Part shown: positions 19,625-31,700 of the stretch, piece after piece
Numbering within the stretch: the stretch's first letter is position 1
Layout of the letters: each line of letters begins with the position of its first letter
Source of the DNA: Dasypus novemcinctus
Lineage: Eukaryota > Chordata > Mammalia > Cingulata > Dasypodidae
Reading direction: 5' to 3'
Length of the DNA: 64,000 nucleotides
Assembly: GCF_030445035.2 (NCBI RefSeq)
Contig: NC_080673.1
Coordinates: 38,374,365-38,438,364 of the forward strand
Position numbers and translations under genes: made by a program
Notes under the pieces: generated by a model
Databases searched by the model: none
The model's input: the letters and a program-made list of their open reading frames with translations, nothing else
Told to the model about the DNA's origin: nothing

Positions 19625-20645
19625 TTTCTTTTTTAAACATTTTTATTGAAGTATATCATTCATACATGAACATAAATAAACAATAAGTATATAGTAAAAG
19701 TTGTGAACTTACAAAACATGCATAACATCATACAGCGTACAATACATCACCTCCCCAACACCTTGTGTTGTTGGAAGCATTTGTTACAAACTATGCATTG
19801 TCAAAATATTGCTACTAACTACAGTCCATATCTTACATTTGGTGTATTTTCCCCTAACTCATCCTATTTTTTTTAAAGAAATAAAATTTTTGATACATAC
19901 TAACAAAGCATATAATTTATCCAAACTGTACAATCAATGGTATTTGGTATAATCACATAGTTATGCATTCATCCCTTCAATCATTATTAAAGTATTTTCA
20001 TTATTTCAATAATAATAAGAAAAAAACAGACAAACAAGGAAATTCCTCCTCTCTTAATCTCTCTGTTTCCCCTGATGTACACAGCTGCTATTTCTGGCTA
20101 TTCTCCCATAATTATTTAAATTGTTTATTAAGCAGTTTATTAAGATATATAAAGATACCGTTTGATCTATCTAAAGTGTATAACCATGGGAAGCGGACTT
20201 GGCCCAGCGGTTAGGGCGTGGTTAGGGCGTCCGTCTACCACATGGGAGGTCCGCGGTTCAAACCCCGGGCCTCCTTGACCTGTGTGGAGCTGGCCCATGC
20301 CCAGTGCTGATGTGCGCAAGGAGTGCCGTGCCACGCAGGGGTGTCCCCCGCATAGGGGAATCCCACGCACAAGGAGTGCGCCCCATAAGGAGGCCGCCCA
20401 GCGCGAAAGAAAATTCAGCCTACCCAAGAATGGTGCCACATGCACAGAGAGCTGACACAACAAGATGACGCAACAAAAAGAAACACAGATTCCCGTGCTG
20501 CTGACAACAACAGAAGCAGAAAAAGAAGAACACACAGCAAATAGACACAGAGAACAGGCAACTGGGGCAGGGCGGGGTGGGGAGGGGAGAGAAATAAATA
20601 AATAAATCCTTTAAAAAAATTAAAAATAAAGTGTATAACCAATGC
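19625..20645 (-). mobile_element. L1 3' UTR, split by a DAS-SINE
   Basis: Complement of the lineage L1 tail (GCATTTGTTACAAACTATGC, CAACACCTTGTGTTGTTGGA) and a further 3'UTR part (CCAAACTGTACAATCAATGG). A SINE interrupts it at 20187-20627. Confidence 0.65.
20187..20627 (+). mobile_element. DAS-SINE (long chimeric form)
   Basis: tRNA-Ala-like head GGGTTCAAACC-type B-box (GGTTCAAACCCCGGGCCTCC), body and (AAAT)n/A-rich tail. A perfect 14-bp target duplication AAAGTGTATAACCA lies at 20173-20186 and 20628-20641. The head has an 11-bp tandem duplication of GTTAGGGCGTG. Confidence 0.93.
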
Positions 20646-20889
20646 TTTCTTTTTTTTTCAGCTGTTAAAAAGACCTTTGTTGTAAAATTGTAAAATAAAT
20701 AGAAAAATAGATTGAAGGAAATTACAAATTTTAAAAGAAATTGCAAGGCCAGGTGGGATTTAATATAATTAATTATATGAAATAGAAAGTATAGCAACAA
20801 ATATTTGTAAACGTAAATAAGAACTCTTATATAATAGAAATTCATTATAACATAATTCTAATTTTTATATTATAGCTCTAACTATTGGA

Positions 20890-22965
20890 CATAATAATCC
20901 CTGGAATTGTGGGAAGATGATGGTGGACTAACAGCCAGAGCTGAATGCTCTTACAAAAAGGATGGAGAAAGAGGCAAAAGCTGTCCAAAAGACCTGCTTT
21001 GGGGGTCAACAGACCAGGGCAGTGCTACACAACTCCCAGGAGGATGCGAGACAGAGAGACCAAGACCCCTTGGCAGCTGGGAAGGGCTTCCCTCCCCTAT
21101 CCCCAAGATATTAAGCTGGGGTAAAATTCCAGGCTCACTGCAGCCAACTGAGGGGAACAGACATCTTCCTTTCTGTCAGCTGTTTCAAGGGAAAAGGAGG
21201 AGAGGTCAGGATGCTTTTCTTCAGTGAATTTGGCCAGCACAGCCCACTTTGAATCTCTGCTTTTGAGATTCAACACAGGAACACAGGAAAGCCAAAACTA
21301 AAAAACCTCAGTGGAAAGATGCACTAACTGGAGTCATTTGCTGGCTGGTCTGGAAATTGCATGGACAAAAACTGTTCATGCTCTCTATATCCAACCTCTG
21401 GGAGAAAATCTGCTCCCCCCTAGTGAGTCCTGGGCCCGATTTTGAAAACTTAAGCTGGGAAATTTTAAAGACTGAGAATAAGTTGAACCAAATATCAAAG
21501 AAAAACTGGAAAAAAAAATAAAAAACAATAGGCAGGAGAGAGAAATTGGTCTTCAGAGTAAATTCACCACTATACTGTGATGCCTAGACATAAGCAAAAA
21601 TTACAAGTTGTATTAGGAAACAGGAAGAGATGGCCCAGCTGACAGAACAAACCAAATATCCTGAAGAGATACAGGATTTAATAAAATTAATAAGTGATAA
21701 TCATACAAGTCTCCAAATCACTTCAAAGAATTTATAGAAAATATGACTAAAGAAGTAAAAGGATAAAAGAAGTAAAGGATATTAAGAAGACACTGGGAGA
21801 TCATAAAGAACAATTTGAAAACCTGCAAAGAAAAGTAACAGACCTTATGGGAATGAAAGACACAATGCATGAGATTAAAAATCTGTTAGAGGCATATAGG
21901 AGCAGATTTGAATCGAACCAAGACGGAATTGGTGACTTTGAAGGCAGAACATATGAACTGGAAAAGACAGGAGAACAGAAAAAGAAGAGAATGGAAAAAA
22001 AATGGAACAAAGTCTCAGGGAATTGAATGACAGCGTGAAATGTATAAATATTCACATTATTGTGAAGGAGAAGAGAAAGGAAAAGGGGTAGAAAGAATAT
22101 CTGAGGAAATAATGACCAAAAACTTCCCAATCCTTATGAAGGACTTAAATATCAATATCTAAAAAGGACTATGCACCCCCCAAAAAATAAATCTGAATAA
22201 ACCTACCCCAAGACACCTACTATTCAGAGTGCCAAATATCAGCGATAAAGAGAGGCTTCTGAAAGCAGCAAGAGAAAAGCAAAGCATCACAAACAAGAGA
22301 AAGTCAATAAGATTAAGTGTGGACCTCTTATCAGAAATCTTAGAGGTGAGAAGGAAGTGATGTGATGTATTTAAGGTACTGAAAGAGAAAAACTGCCTGC
22401 CGAGAATTCTGTATTGGGCAAAACTGCCCTTCAAAAATGAAGGTGAGTTCAAAGTCTTCACAGACAAACAAAAACTGATAGAATATGATACCAAAAGACC
22501 AGATTTACAAGAGATGCTAAAGGGGGTGCTTCAGCCTGAAAGGAAAAAACAAGGGTAAGAGGTTGGAGAAGGGTTTAGAAATGAAGATTTTTAGGAAGGG
22601 TAAACTAAAGGATAAGAAGACAGACAATAGAATGGTATGACAACAAAAAACAGAGAGCAAAATGAATGAAGTAAGTGATGCCTTTACAGTAATATCACTG
22701 AATGTTAATGGATTGAACTCCTGAATCAAAAGACATAGACTGATAGAATGGAGAAAAAAATATGAGGTGTCTATAGACATAGACTGATAGAATGGAGAAA
22801 AAAATATGAGGCGTCTATATGTTGTTTACAAGAGACCCACCTCAGATGTAAGGAAACAGCTAGGTTAAAAGTGAAAGGTTGGAAAAAGATATCCCATGCA
22901 AACAGTAACCAAAAAAGAGCTGGAGGAGACCACATAAAAGTAAAATAATATAGTATGTGGACAAT
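20890..22965 (+). mobile_element. L1 5' half: 5'UTR, ORF1 remnants, start of ORF2
   Basis: ORF1-like coding remnants are followed by the inter-ORF block (GAAAGAGAAAAACTGCCTGC, TTCAAAAATGAAGG, CAAGAGATGCTAAAGGG). The ORF2 endonuclease start reads LNVNGLN...IKRHRLIEWRKKYE...LQETHLRC in pieces. The copy is decayed and ends abruptly inside the endonuclease, so it is 3'-truncated. Confidence 0.75.
22731..22818 (+). repeat. 44-bp tandem duplication in the L1 endonuclease
   Basis: Two copies, beginning AGACATAGACTGATAGAATG at 22731 and 22775, that differ at one base (GAGGTGTC versus GAGGCGTC). Confidence 0.93.
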
Positions 22966-23585
22966 AATTACTCTGTGCAACCAGCAAATTGTTCCTGTGA
23001 TTAGTATTCTGTAAGTTTCTTCATACAAAATAAACTTTTGCCTTTAATTGAGGAGGACTGGAGAAGAAACATATTTTTGGATACTTCATTTTTCTTTAAC
23101 CCTTTCTTGTGCATTCTTGTTAATTAAAATAATCCATCTGGATCAATAATGATTTAGCATGACTATTGTTGAAAAAGATTTTGCATTTTTCTCTCTCATA
23201 AAATTTATGAATTGGCATATTATTATCTGCTATAATTCATTCCAATAAGATATGAAGAATTCCCAACTTGGAATTTGATTATGCAGGAGAATTATGGACT
23301 AAATGGAAATTAAATAATAACTAAATGAATAACTTATCTTGATCATTTTGATTTACAAATATGGCAATTCCACATGGTTCAACTTAATTCTTAGCTGCTA
23401 CTTATTGAACTTGCTTACCATTTGTAAACCACTTGAAGGTAAAGGACTATACTACACAATACTGGTCTTTGTACCTCAAGCAATATAACATTCAGGACTT
23501 GACAAATAGGATACATACAATAAGTGATTATTAAATTTAAATGAATGAATTACTCTCTGCATTCAATACATTTAAAATAAATCAG
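22966..23585. other. Intergenic spacer
   Basis: AT-rich; nothing recognised. Confidence 0.4.
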
Positions 23586-24080
23586 GGGAAACAAATGCAG
23601 CTCAACCAATTGGGCTCCCATCTATCATATAGGAGGTCCAGGGTTTGATGCTCAGGGCCTTCTAGTGGGCAAGCTGACCCACATGGAGTGCAGGCCCACA
23701 TGGATTGCCAGCTTATGCAGGAATGCCGCCCCATAGAGAAATGCTGTCCCAAGCAAGAGTGCTGCCCTACATGGGAATGCTACCCAGTGCAAGAAAACTG
23801 CCCTGCACATGAGTTGCCAGCTGACACGGAGAGCTAGCACAGCAAGATGATGCAACAAGAGACACAGAGGAGAGAAAACAAGATGTAGCAGAACAGGAAG
23901 TTGAGGTGGCACAAGAGAGTAATCACCTCTCTCCCCACTCCAGAAGGTCCCAGGATCGGTTCCCTGAGCTGCCTAATGAGAATACAAGCAGACACAGAAG
24001 AACACAGTGAATGGACATAGAGAGCAGACAAGGGGGTGGGATGAGGGTTGGGAGAGGAATAAATAAATAAATAAACAAAT
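23586..24080 (+). mobile_element. DAS-SINE, older subfamily
   Basis: Head AAATGCAGCTCAACCAATTG ... GGAGGTCCAGGGTTTGATG (a degraded B-box), body with repeated GCTG/CCCACATGG motifs, then GGTCCCAGGATCGGTTCCC and a tail of AATA repeats. It is more diverged than the copies at 17802 and 20187. Confidence 0.85.
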
Positions 24081-24429
24081 TAACAAATCAGTAAAGAATG
24101 GGATAGTCCTCTCCTTCCCTGGAATGTAACCCAGAGCAGAGCTAATACCTCATTCAAAAAAATGCTGGGTTTTTTCCTCTATTGTTATTACTTTTTGTTT
24201 GAGCAACTTTATATAACAGCAATTATCTAGTTCACTAGATATTTTCTACTTCATGTGTAGGTTTTGGATGTGTAGATATAGTTTTAAACTTAGACATAGT
24301 TACAGCTATAGAATTTATATTCTTTCTACATGCATTACATGCCATACAAACAAAACTATTCCAGTCCTGCCAAATGTTAGGCTATAACACATTTGTGAAT
24401 TGCTTCATTAAAGTACTTATGAAAATGTA

Positions 24430-24865
24430 TGTATGGGAAATGGATGTGGCTCAAGCAATTGGGCTCCCTCTACCATATAGGAGGTCCATATTGTCAGTTC
24501 CTGGGGCCTCCTGGTGAAAGGCAAGCTGGCCTGTGTGGAGAGCTGGCCCATGTGGAGTGCTGGTCCATGCAGGAGAGCTGGCCCTTGCAGGAGTGTTGGC
24601 CCATGCAGAAAGCTGGTACAGCAAAATGATGCAACAAAAAAAGACACAGATGAGAAACAATAAGAGATCCAGCAGACCAGGGTGCTGAGGTAGCACAAGA
24701 GATCTGAGTGCCTCTCTCCCACACCAGAAGGTCCCAGGATCGGTTCCCAGTGCTGCCTAAAGAGAAGACAAGCAGACACAGAAGAGCACACAGAGAGCAG
24801 ACAGCAAGTGCAAAAACAATGGGGGGGTGGGGGGTGGAGATAAATAAATAAACTTAGAAAAAAAA
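24430..24865 (+). mobile_element. DAS-SINE, older subfamily
   Basis: Same structure as 23586-24080: head GGATGTGGCTCAAGCAATTG, internal GGTCCCAGGATCGGTTCCC, G-rich and (AAAT)n tail. The direct repeat GAAAATGTA lies at 24421-24429 and 24866-24874. Confidence 0.88.
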
Positions 24866-24882
24866 GAAAATGTACATAATAT

Positions 24883-25515
24883 TGTATTAGTCAACCAAAG
24901 GGGTGCTGATACAAAATACCAGAAATCTGTCAGCTTTTATAAAGGGTATTTATTTGGGTATTTACAGTTACTAGGCCGTAAAGTATAAGGTACTTCCCTC
25001 ACCAAAATCTGTTGCCATGTGTTAGAGCAAGATGGCTGCCAATGTCTGCAAGAGTTCAGCCTTCCGCTTCCTCTTAAGTCCACCTTCTTCCAATACGAGC
25101 TCTAAGCTGGGATAAGTCTGATCTCTCTCCCAGGCTCATTCCTCTCCGGGCTCAGCTGCTCTCTTCTCTCCACAAGGTCAGCTGTAGACTATCAGGCTTT
25201 TTCATTTCCTGGGCCCTCTGCCGTGTCTATGGAGCCATCTCTATTCCTCTGTGCCTCTTCTCCTGTGTGTTTATTTTTCAGGATTCCAGTTCAAACCTTT
25301 AACTTTCTCTTCTGCCCTGTCATTTTCTCTGTGAGTCCCTGCTCACCAAGGGAGTAGGGACTCAATGTCCTTCTGATGTGGCCCAATCAAAGCCTACAAC
25401 ATAATTTATTCAAGTAAAAGTGAAACCTTTGAATTCAACACAATTTAATATGCCCAAAAGAGCAAACTCATTTACAAAATAATCCAATATCTATTTTTGG
25501 AATTCGTAAATAATG
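24883..25515 (-). mobile_element. Solo LTR, ERVL-MaLR-like (type B)
   Basis: In reverse orientation it runs from a GAATTCCAAAAATAGATATTGG-type 5' part to a 3' end ATACA. The same family is present in direct orientation at 47678-48123. It is a fossil LTR with no internal region, moderately diverged. Confidence 0.65.
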
Positions 25516-26239
25516 CCAAACTTACAAATATCATATTAATTTCAAAAGGATAAATAAATGAAACAGAACTCTCATTAAAGCTAAGGAAAATAGGATATAG
25601 TCATATCTGGGAAAAATGTAATGCCCAGCAGGCTGTTTTTCAGGAAACTGAAAATTTCTCAACTTTTTCCATTTTACCCTTTTAAACTTACCATATTGTC
25701 CTTAAAAAAAAAAATCCTCCTTATTCTAACTACTCTGTTGCCTATTAATCTGTGTGCTTTCTGTATGAAACGAAACTTTCCCCACCATTGCCTACAACAT
25801 GGCATGTCCACAGGGTGTGGAGTCAAGCTGATGTTCACCCCGCACACCAGGCTAAAAGAATGTCTCACGGCAGTGTCTGATTAGGGAATTCTGGCACTAG
25901 AGAGATAGCCTGGGGACTTTCTATTTTGGAGCACTAGGCACTGAGGCATTCAGGGGACAATAAAAGCTAAGTTTCCAGAGTTCCTGGTGTGTCCGTTGAA
26001 CACTTTCATACATATAAATATAAGTATGCAGGCATATGTAATTTTATATATGAACATTGTATGTATAATTTTATATTATCCTCATGTCAACCCTGCAAGA
26101 TAAATATTGATGTACCCCTTCTACAGATAAGTAAAGAATAGGCTTAGAGAATTTAAGTAGTTTGTCCATGTCACTTAGTTAGAATCCATATCTTGTACGC
26201 TGCAAAATCCACTAACTTCACACCATACAGCCACGTAGA
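25516..26239. other. Intergenic DNA
   Basis: No family recognised. The short frames here do not resemble known proteins. Confidence 0.4.
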
Positions 26240-26475
26240 TAGCCTTTCCATTCCTTCAGCAGATACTTATTAGTGCTTGCTATGTGCCCTACATTGTCCT
26301 GTACAGTGTGCATTAGCCTCATGAAGATTAGTGTGGGGGAGACATAACACAAGTTACTTCCCAAATATATATTGTGCCTTAGAGGTAAGGTACTATGAAG
26401 AAAAGCACATGAGGCTGCTGCTACGTAGGTAGAGTGGTTGGAGAAAGCTTTGCAAGGAGGTGCCATTTGAGCAGA
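26240..26475 (-). mobile_element. L2 fragment
   Basis: Complement of L2: TGCTATGTGCCCTACATTGT, GTGTGGGGGAGACATAAC and GGAGGTGCCATTTGAGC. Confidence 0.65.
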
Positions 26476-26863
26476 AAGGGAGTAATTCATGCAGATACTT
26501 AATAGGATTGTAGTTCAGCAAGTATCATACCCTTAGGTGGCATCCCTGGAAATGCTCTGACATGAAACCAGAGAGTGGCATTCAGTCTAATTGTTTTCTG
26601 TTAATTACTTTCAGTCAGATTAGGTTCAACCAAATCACCTAGAACCAACCAGGTTACCATCTGGGAAGTTCTCTGTTTTACCACCTTCATCTCCCAATAG
26701 GGGCACTTCCTATGGGCCTGAGAAGGTCAAGTCTTACTCCCTATCCATGCCTAGCACTTTGTCAGTTCAGCAATTGGGAACACATGTAATCCAACTTTCC
26801 AGATGCCCTCTGGATCTTGGATGGGGCTTTTAAGGCTCACTCTGAACTCTGCAGCTGCCTCTA

Positions 26864-27039
26864 TTTTTTTTTTTTTTTAATTTCTTTGTCTTTATTTACT
26901 TTTTTTAAATGTTACATTCAAAAAATATGAGGTCCTCATATACCGCCCCACCCCCCTCACCCTACTCCTTCCATAACAACAACCTCCTCCATCATCATGG
27001 GACATTCATTGCACTTGGTGAATACATCTCTGAGCACTG
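26864..27039 (-). mobile_element. Short L1 3'-end insertion with target duplication
   Basis: A T-tract (reverse poly(A)) is followed by the lineage L1 3' end (AAATATGAGGTCCTCATATA, CATCATCATGGGACATTC, TGGTGAATACATCTCTGAGC). The perfect 14-bp duplication TGCAGCTGCCTCTA lies at 26850-26863 and 27040-27053. It is 5'-truncated and recent. Confidence 0.92.
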
Positions 27040-27274
27040 TGCAGCTGCCTCTAGAAATCCCAGAGAGTAGCATAAGGATCGAGAGTGATTCGGACAAGGA
27101 AGCTTTTGTAGACCAAGAAGTGAAGAGGGGCACTGCCTTGTGCGATGGCTTTCATCCATTACCATCAAAGTTCATGGGTCTACAGTAGCTAAGTAGGCAG
27201 CAGGGAAACTTCACGGCAGTGGAACTCACTCATTCTTTCTGGCTTAGTGAGAATTTACACCTACACAGCCAAAC

Positions 27275-27445
27275 CAGGATTTCATTGGTATATTTATTCC
27301 ACAAATATCACTGTACTAGGTGTTGTGCTAAGTTTGAGGGAGAATATAAAAAGCAATAAAATATCATTTTAATGCTCAAGAAGTTTATGATCTAGTAGGA
27401 GAGAAAGACAACACTCTTACCATGATAAAGGTCACAGGTAGTATA
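27275..27445 (-). mobile_element. L2 fragment
   Basis: Complement of the L2 3' part: TTATTCCACAAATATCAC, GGTGTTGTGCTAAG and TTTATGATCTAGTAGG. Confidence 0.6.
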
Positions 27446-27904
27446 TGGTCTAAGGAACTGTCAAAGAATATTACTTTTAACTGGCAAAATTAAATGAGGC
27501 ACCTGTAAAGTGTCTAGCAAAGTGCCTGACACTTGGTAAATGCTTACTAAATATTGACTATTACCATGATCAGAATAGGCTTCACATAGGTATCGTAATT
27601 TGAGTCAGGATAGAATTACCAGATAAAATACAGAACACCTCATTAAATTTGAATTTCAGATAAACAATAAATATTTTTTAGTATAAATATGTCCCAAATA
27701 TTGTATGGGACATACTTAAACTAAAAAAAATACTTATTGTTAACCTAAAAATCAAATTTAACTTGACCTCCTATGTTTCTATTTGCTTACTCTGGCAACA
27801 TTAAGCCAAGGAAAACTGTGAAATGGTTTGAAGAACAGGGAAAGCAAATTAGTGTGTCCAAAGGAAAACAGGAAAGAGATGGTAGTTTTCACCACACTGT
27901 ATGT

Positions 27905-28135
27905 TCTCCGATAATAATTGTTAGCATTTGTCGAGTACTTACTACACCTTGGTCACTGTTCTAAGAGCTTTACGTGGTTTAACTCATTTATTTTCCACAG
28001 AGCTTGTGCGGTAGACTATCATTATCCTCATTTTACAGAAAAGGAATCTTAGCTGGGAAATGGTGTAGCTGGGATTATGAATCCAGACTTTTTGGCTCTA
28101 GGGCCTGCTATCTTAACCATTTCAGCTACAGGAAA
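27905..28135 (-). mobile_element. MIR SINE
   Basis: GAGTACTTACTACACC, CTAAGAGCTTTACG, CATTATCCTCATTTTACAG and CTATCTTAACCATTTCAGCT follow the MIR complement. Confidence 0.8.
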
Positions 28136-28533
28136 AGAGTTTGTTAAAAGTAACCTTGTCGAAGTCCTTCAAGTCAGCCTACCACCACGGTGATTTTTCA
28201 AAAACCGGATCACCCTACCGCAATTCCTATGTTAAGTGAAATATCATTTTCTAAATCTCCTTCCCAGTGGGCTATAGCTAGCCTGTCTTAGTCTCCATAT
28301 TCCATATGCCTTCATGTACAGAAGTATGGATTCATCCTCATATGTGCCTCTGCATTTTCAAAAGTTTTTCTGTTCCTGGAATGTGGGATCTTCCCCTAAC
28401 TGCTGGCCAGAGAAACAACGGCTTATCGGAAGCAAACAAGTTTGGGGAAATTGAGCAAGAATTTTTGGGACATCAACCTTGAAAAAGGAGCAAAGGATTA
28501 TAGAGTGCATAGTGACCCTCTACATGGGGCACA

Positions 28534-28567
28534 GGTAATGATTAACCATTCTTCCTGCAGGTTTAAA
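28534..28567 (+). promoter_or_regulatory. FGA: FGA promoter: HNF1 site and TATA-like box
   Basis: GGTAATGATTAAC (28534-28546) matches the HNF1 consensus GTTAATNATTAAC at 12 of 13 positions. TTTAAA (28562-28567) lies just downstream. By analogy with human FGA (HNF1 at about -50, 5'UTR of about 55 nt) the transcript should start near 28590-28596. Confidence 0.75.
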
Positions 28568-28649
28568 TGCGATGGGGACGAGAGTGAAGGCTGTCCTGCT
28601 TCCTTTCAGCTGCTGTGTTCCCCATGAACCAGCCCCACCCTCCAAAAAG

Positions 28650-28703
28650 ATGTTTTCCGTGAAGCTCTTCTGCCTGGTGCTGAGTGTGGTGGGCACAGTA
28701 TGG
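28650..28703 (+). CDS. FGA: FGA exon 1 (coding part): signal peptide
   Basis: [18 protein letters not shown], 18 codons, then donor GTAAGG. The 5'UTR resembles the human one (an AGCCCCACCC stretch just before AAAAAGATG), which fixes the start. Confidence 0.95.
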
Positions 28704-31700
28704 GTAAGGTCTCTTTATTTTCTCTTCTTTCTTTCTCTGGTGTTTATTCTACGGAGTTGATGGTTGAGTTCACTTTGTCTATGTCCTAACACGCTGTTAT
28801 CCTTATAAGCTCTAGCCCACTGAGGCAAGTTCCTAGATGGGCTTGATAGAACAAGAGATAGTGGAATGTAATCTCAAGAGGGAGAACTTGATGGACCAAA
28901 GGGTATGAATTCACAAGGGAAGATTTAACATCTGTAACTCAGGCTTAGCAGTAACATTGCTTTTTAAAAAATAGGCAAGAAATCTTTGCCATCTTTTTTG
29001 CTATAAAGCCTCAGGGTATTATCATAATGCTAGTTAAGAGAACAAAACCTCTTCATGGTAAGAATTTTTTTCTCTCATTCTTAATTTCTTGTTAAATGTT
29101 CATAATAAACAGAGCAGTTGCTTTTTTTTTTTTTTTTTTTTTTTTGCGGGGATGGGGGCAGGTACCAGAGAGTGAAAGCCAGGGCCTTGTATGTGGGATG
29201 AAGGCACTCAACCAACTTGTGCTACATCTGCTCCCCAGTGAGAGCTGGCTTTTTTCATTTGTTTGTTTTTGTTTTTAGGAGGTACCAGGGATTGAACCTG
29301 GGACCTCAGACATGGGAAGCAGGCGCTCAACCACTTGAGCTACATCCACACCCCCAAAACAGTTGCTTTTAATATAGTTTTTTCTGAAAGGTTGGTTTGG
29401 TGTTTCTTTCAAGACAAAGAAAAAAGCAAATGAGCTTTCATTGAAAACAAATTACACAACAAAATCAGAAGAGGCAAAATGATAAGGCAAAACAATATTT
29501 TGGAAGCAATTTTGTTCTTTTAAGAAACTAGTAAATATTGCAATAATTTCTAAAACCTAACTCAGGAAACCTATGTGAGAGAAGAGAAAGTTCACTCAGC
29601 AGGGCTTCTAAAATACTTTGATCTTATAAAAACATGACATATGTTCAAGAGACTCAGCTCCTTTCTGGTTACTTATCCAAGACATAAATTATTATATTTT
29701 ATTTCTTGCTCTTTACTGCTCATAACTAAAGAAGGTTTTCTAAGTTAATTTTCTCCCTTACAGTATAATAATAAGTAAACATTTTTTGAAAAATGAAAAT
29801 CATTTTCTAAAGTGATATTTTGGATGATACAGAGGTTTAAACTATTCCTCATCTCTCCCTTGTTAGCTGAAAAAATATTCAGTTTTTGCCTATTATTGTT
29901 GTACCATTTATTCTAAAATATGTTTGCAAAATTATTTTATTTATTAGAAAAAAAGTAAAGCACTTTCTCCTTTAAATTGTTTTTGCTTTCTCTAATTATT
30001 ATTATTGTGTGGGTAATTTTTAAAATGAAAATGAGACTGTACATGTTAACTAATTACATGAGTAACTATTTCATGTTAAAATAATTATGATAAAATCCAT
30101 GTAAGTTGGTGGCATAGTAAAAAAAATAGCTAAAACCTAAAACTTGCATTCATTCATTAGAATATAAAGTCTTGCTGGATGAATTTTTTCTATCTTATTT
30201 AACCTCATGGATCACAACAGAAATTTATCAAATCTGTATTTCTGATTTTGAGGAGTTCAAAACAGTTGTCAGTCATGGACTGCTATTTTTGCATTTTGCC
30301 TACTTTTTTTTTCATGTTAAAAGAAATTATTGCTCGTGTGACTAATCTACAAAACATTTCTGATTCTGAAGTGGCCACACTTGTGTCCTTGTTATATACT
30401 TGCCAAAATTATGGATCTATCACTAAGGGTTTTGGTAGAAAACTGAAGGAAAGACAGGCACTAACTTAAGGTAGGGTGGGTTTTTCCCTACTAAAGTAGG
30501 AATCACAGGAGAAAGAATTCTGAAATGTTTTATCTATCTTTCTATTGTCAGACATGAATGAAAACAGAAAGGTAAAATTTAACTAGTCTTGTTGATTCAA
30601 ATAATTTCCCTTTTATAATGGATACCACTTATTAAATGTTTATTTAGTATCAAGCACAGCTAAGAAATCTGTATACCTAATCTCCTTCCATTTTAATAAC
30701 TACCCTGTGAAATGCATATTAGAATTTTCATTTAAAAGAGAAGACTCCAGCATTTGTGGAGGCCTCCAAGTTGATGCTCTGAACCTCTGTGAAAGTCTTG
30801 TTTCTTCCTTGGACTTTCAGGCACACCACTGTCTCTTTCTAAGTTGGTAACCTTGTTCTCTTGTTTTGTGTATGTGTGTGTGTGTGAATCTCTAAAGACT
30901 ACAGATACCCCTGAAGGTGAATTTTTAACTGAAGGAGGAGGTGTGCGTGGCCCAAGAGTTCCGGAAAGACAGCAATCTACCTGCACAGAAACAGACTGGC
31001 CCTTCTGCTCTGATGAAGACTGGGTGAGCAGTGGGGATGGGAGTGAGAGAATCTTTTTCCAGGGATGCTAAAGTGCTAGCAGAGGTTGGCCCAGTGGGTC
31101 ACAGAAACCATCTCCCACAGGAAATAAAGGAAATAATCCAATGGCACCTTCCACTCCAAGTTAAAGAAGACAATGTCAAAGAACTAGATCTAAGGGCTCA
31201 CTTTTAATTACCAAGATAACAAATACCTCCTTAAGCCTGGATCATTAGTAGGATTAGTAGATTGAATTTAAAAGATGTGTTGAGGCAACACCTAGGAGCC
31301 TGAGTATTGTCACTTCAAGGTGTCATGGGACCTAATTTACGGGTAAGTGGGCCCTCATTCCAGAATTTCTCTATGATCTCTAACCAGTCCTCTTAACCAC
31401 TTTTAGGCCGATAGATGCTCTGAAGAGATGGGGGAGGGGAGCAATGGGGGTGGCATGGAATTCTACAAACATGTTCTGGATCTGAGTGATAAACCCTTAA
31501 TATAGTTTCTCCCCTTCACTTTCAGAACTACAAATGCCCTTCTGGCTGCAGGATGAAAGGGCTGATTGATGAAGTCCATCACGATTTTACAAACAGGATC
31601 GAGAAGCTCAGAAATTCACTCTTCGATTATCAGAAGAACAATAAGGATTCTAATTCATTGACCAGAAATCTAATGGAAATTTTGAGAGGGGACTTTTCCA

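Noticed and set aside
19625-22965. Possible single twin-primed (inverted) L1 made of the reverse 3'UTR and the forward 5' half
   Set aside because: The topology fits, but most of ORF2 would be missing between the two parts. Two independent insertions are simpler.
22159-23028. Reverse-strand open frames in the L1 5' half
   Set aside because: They are antisense to A-rich L1 ORF1/ORF2 remnants and have only low-complexity Ser/Leu/Phe composition.
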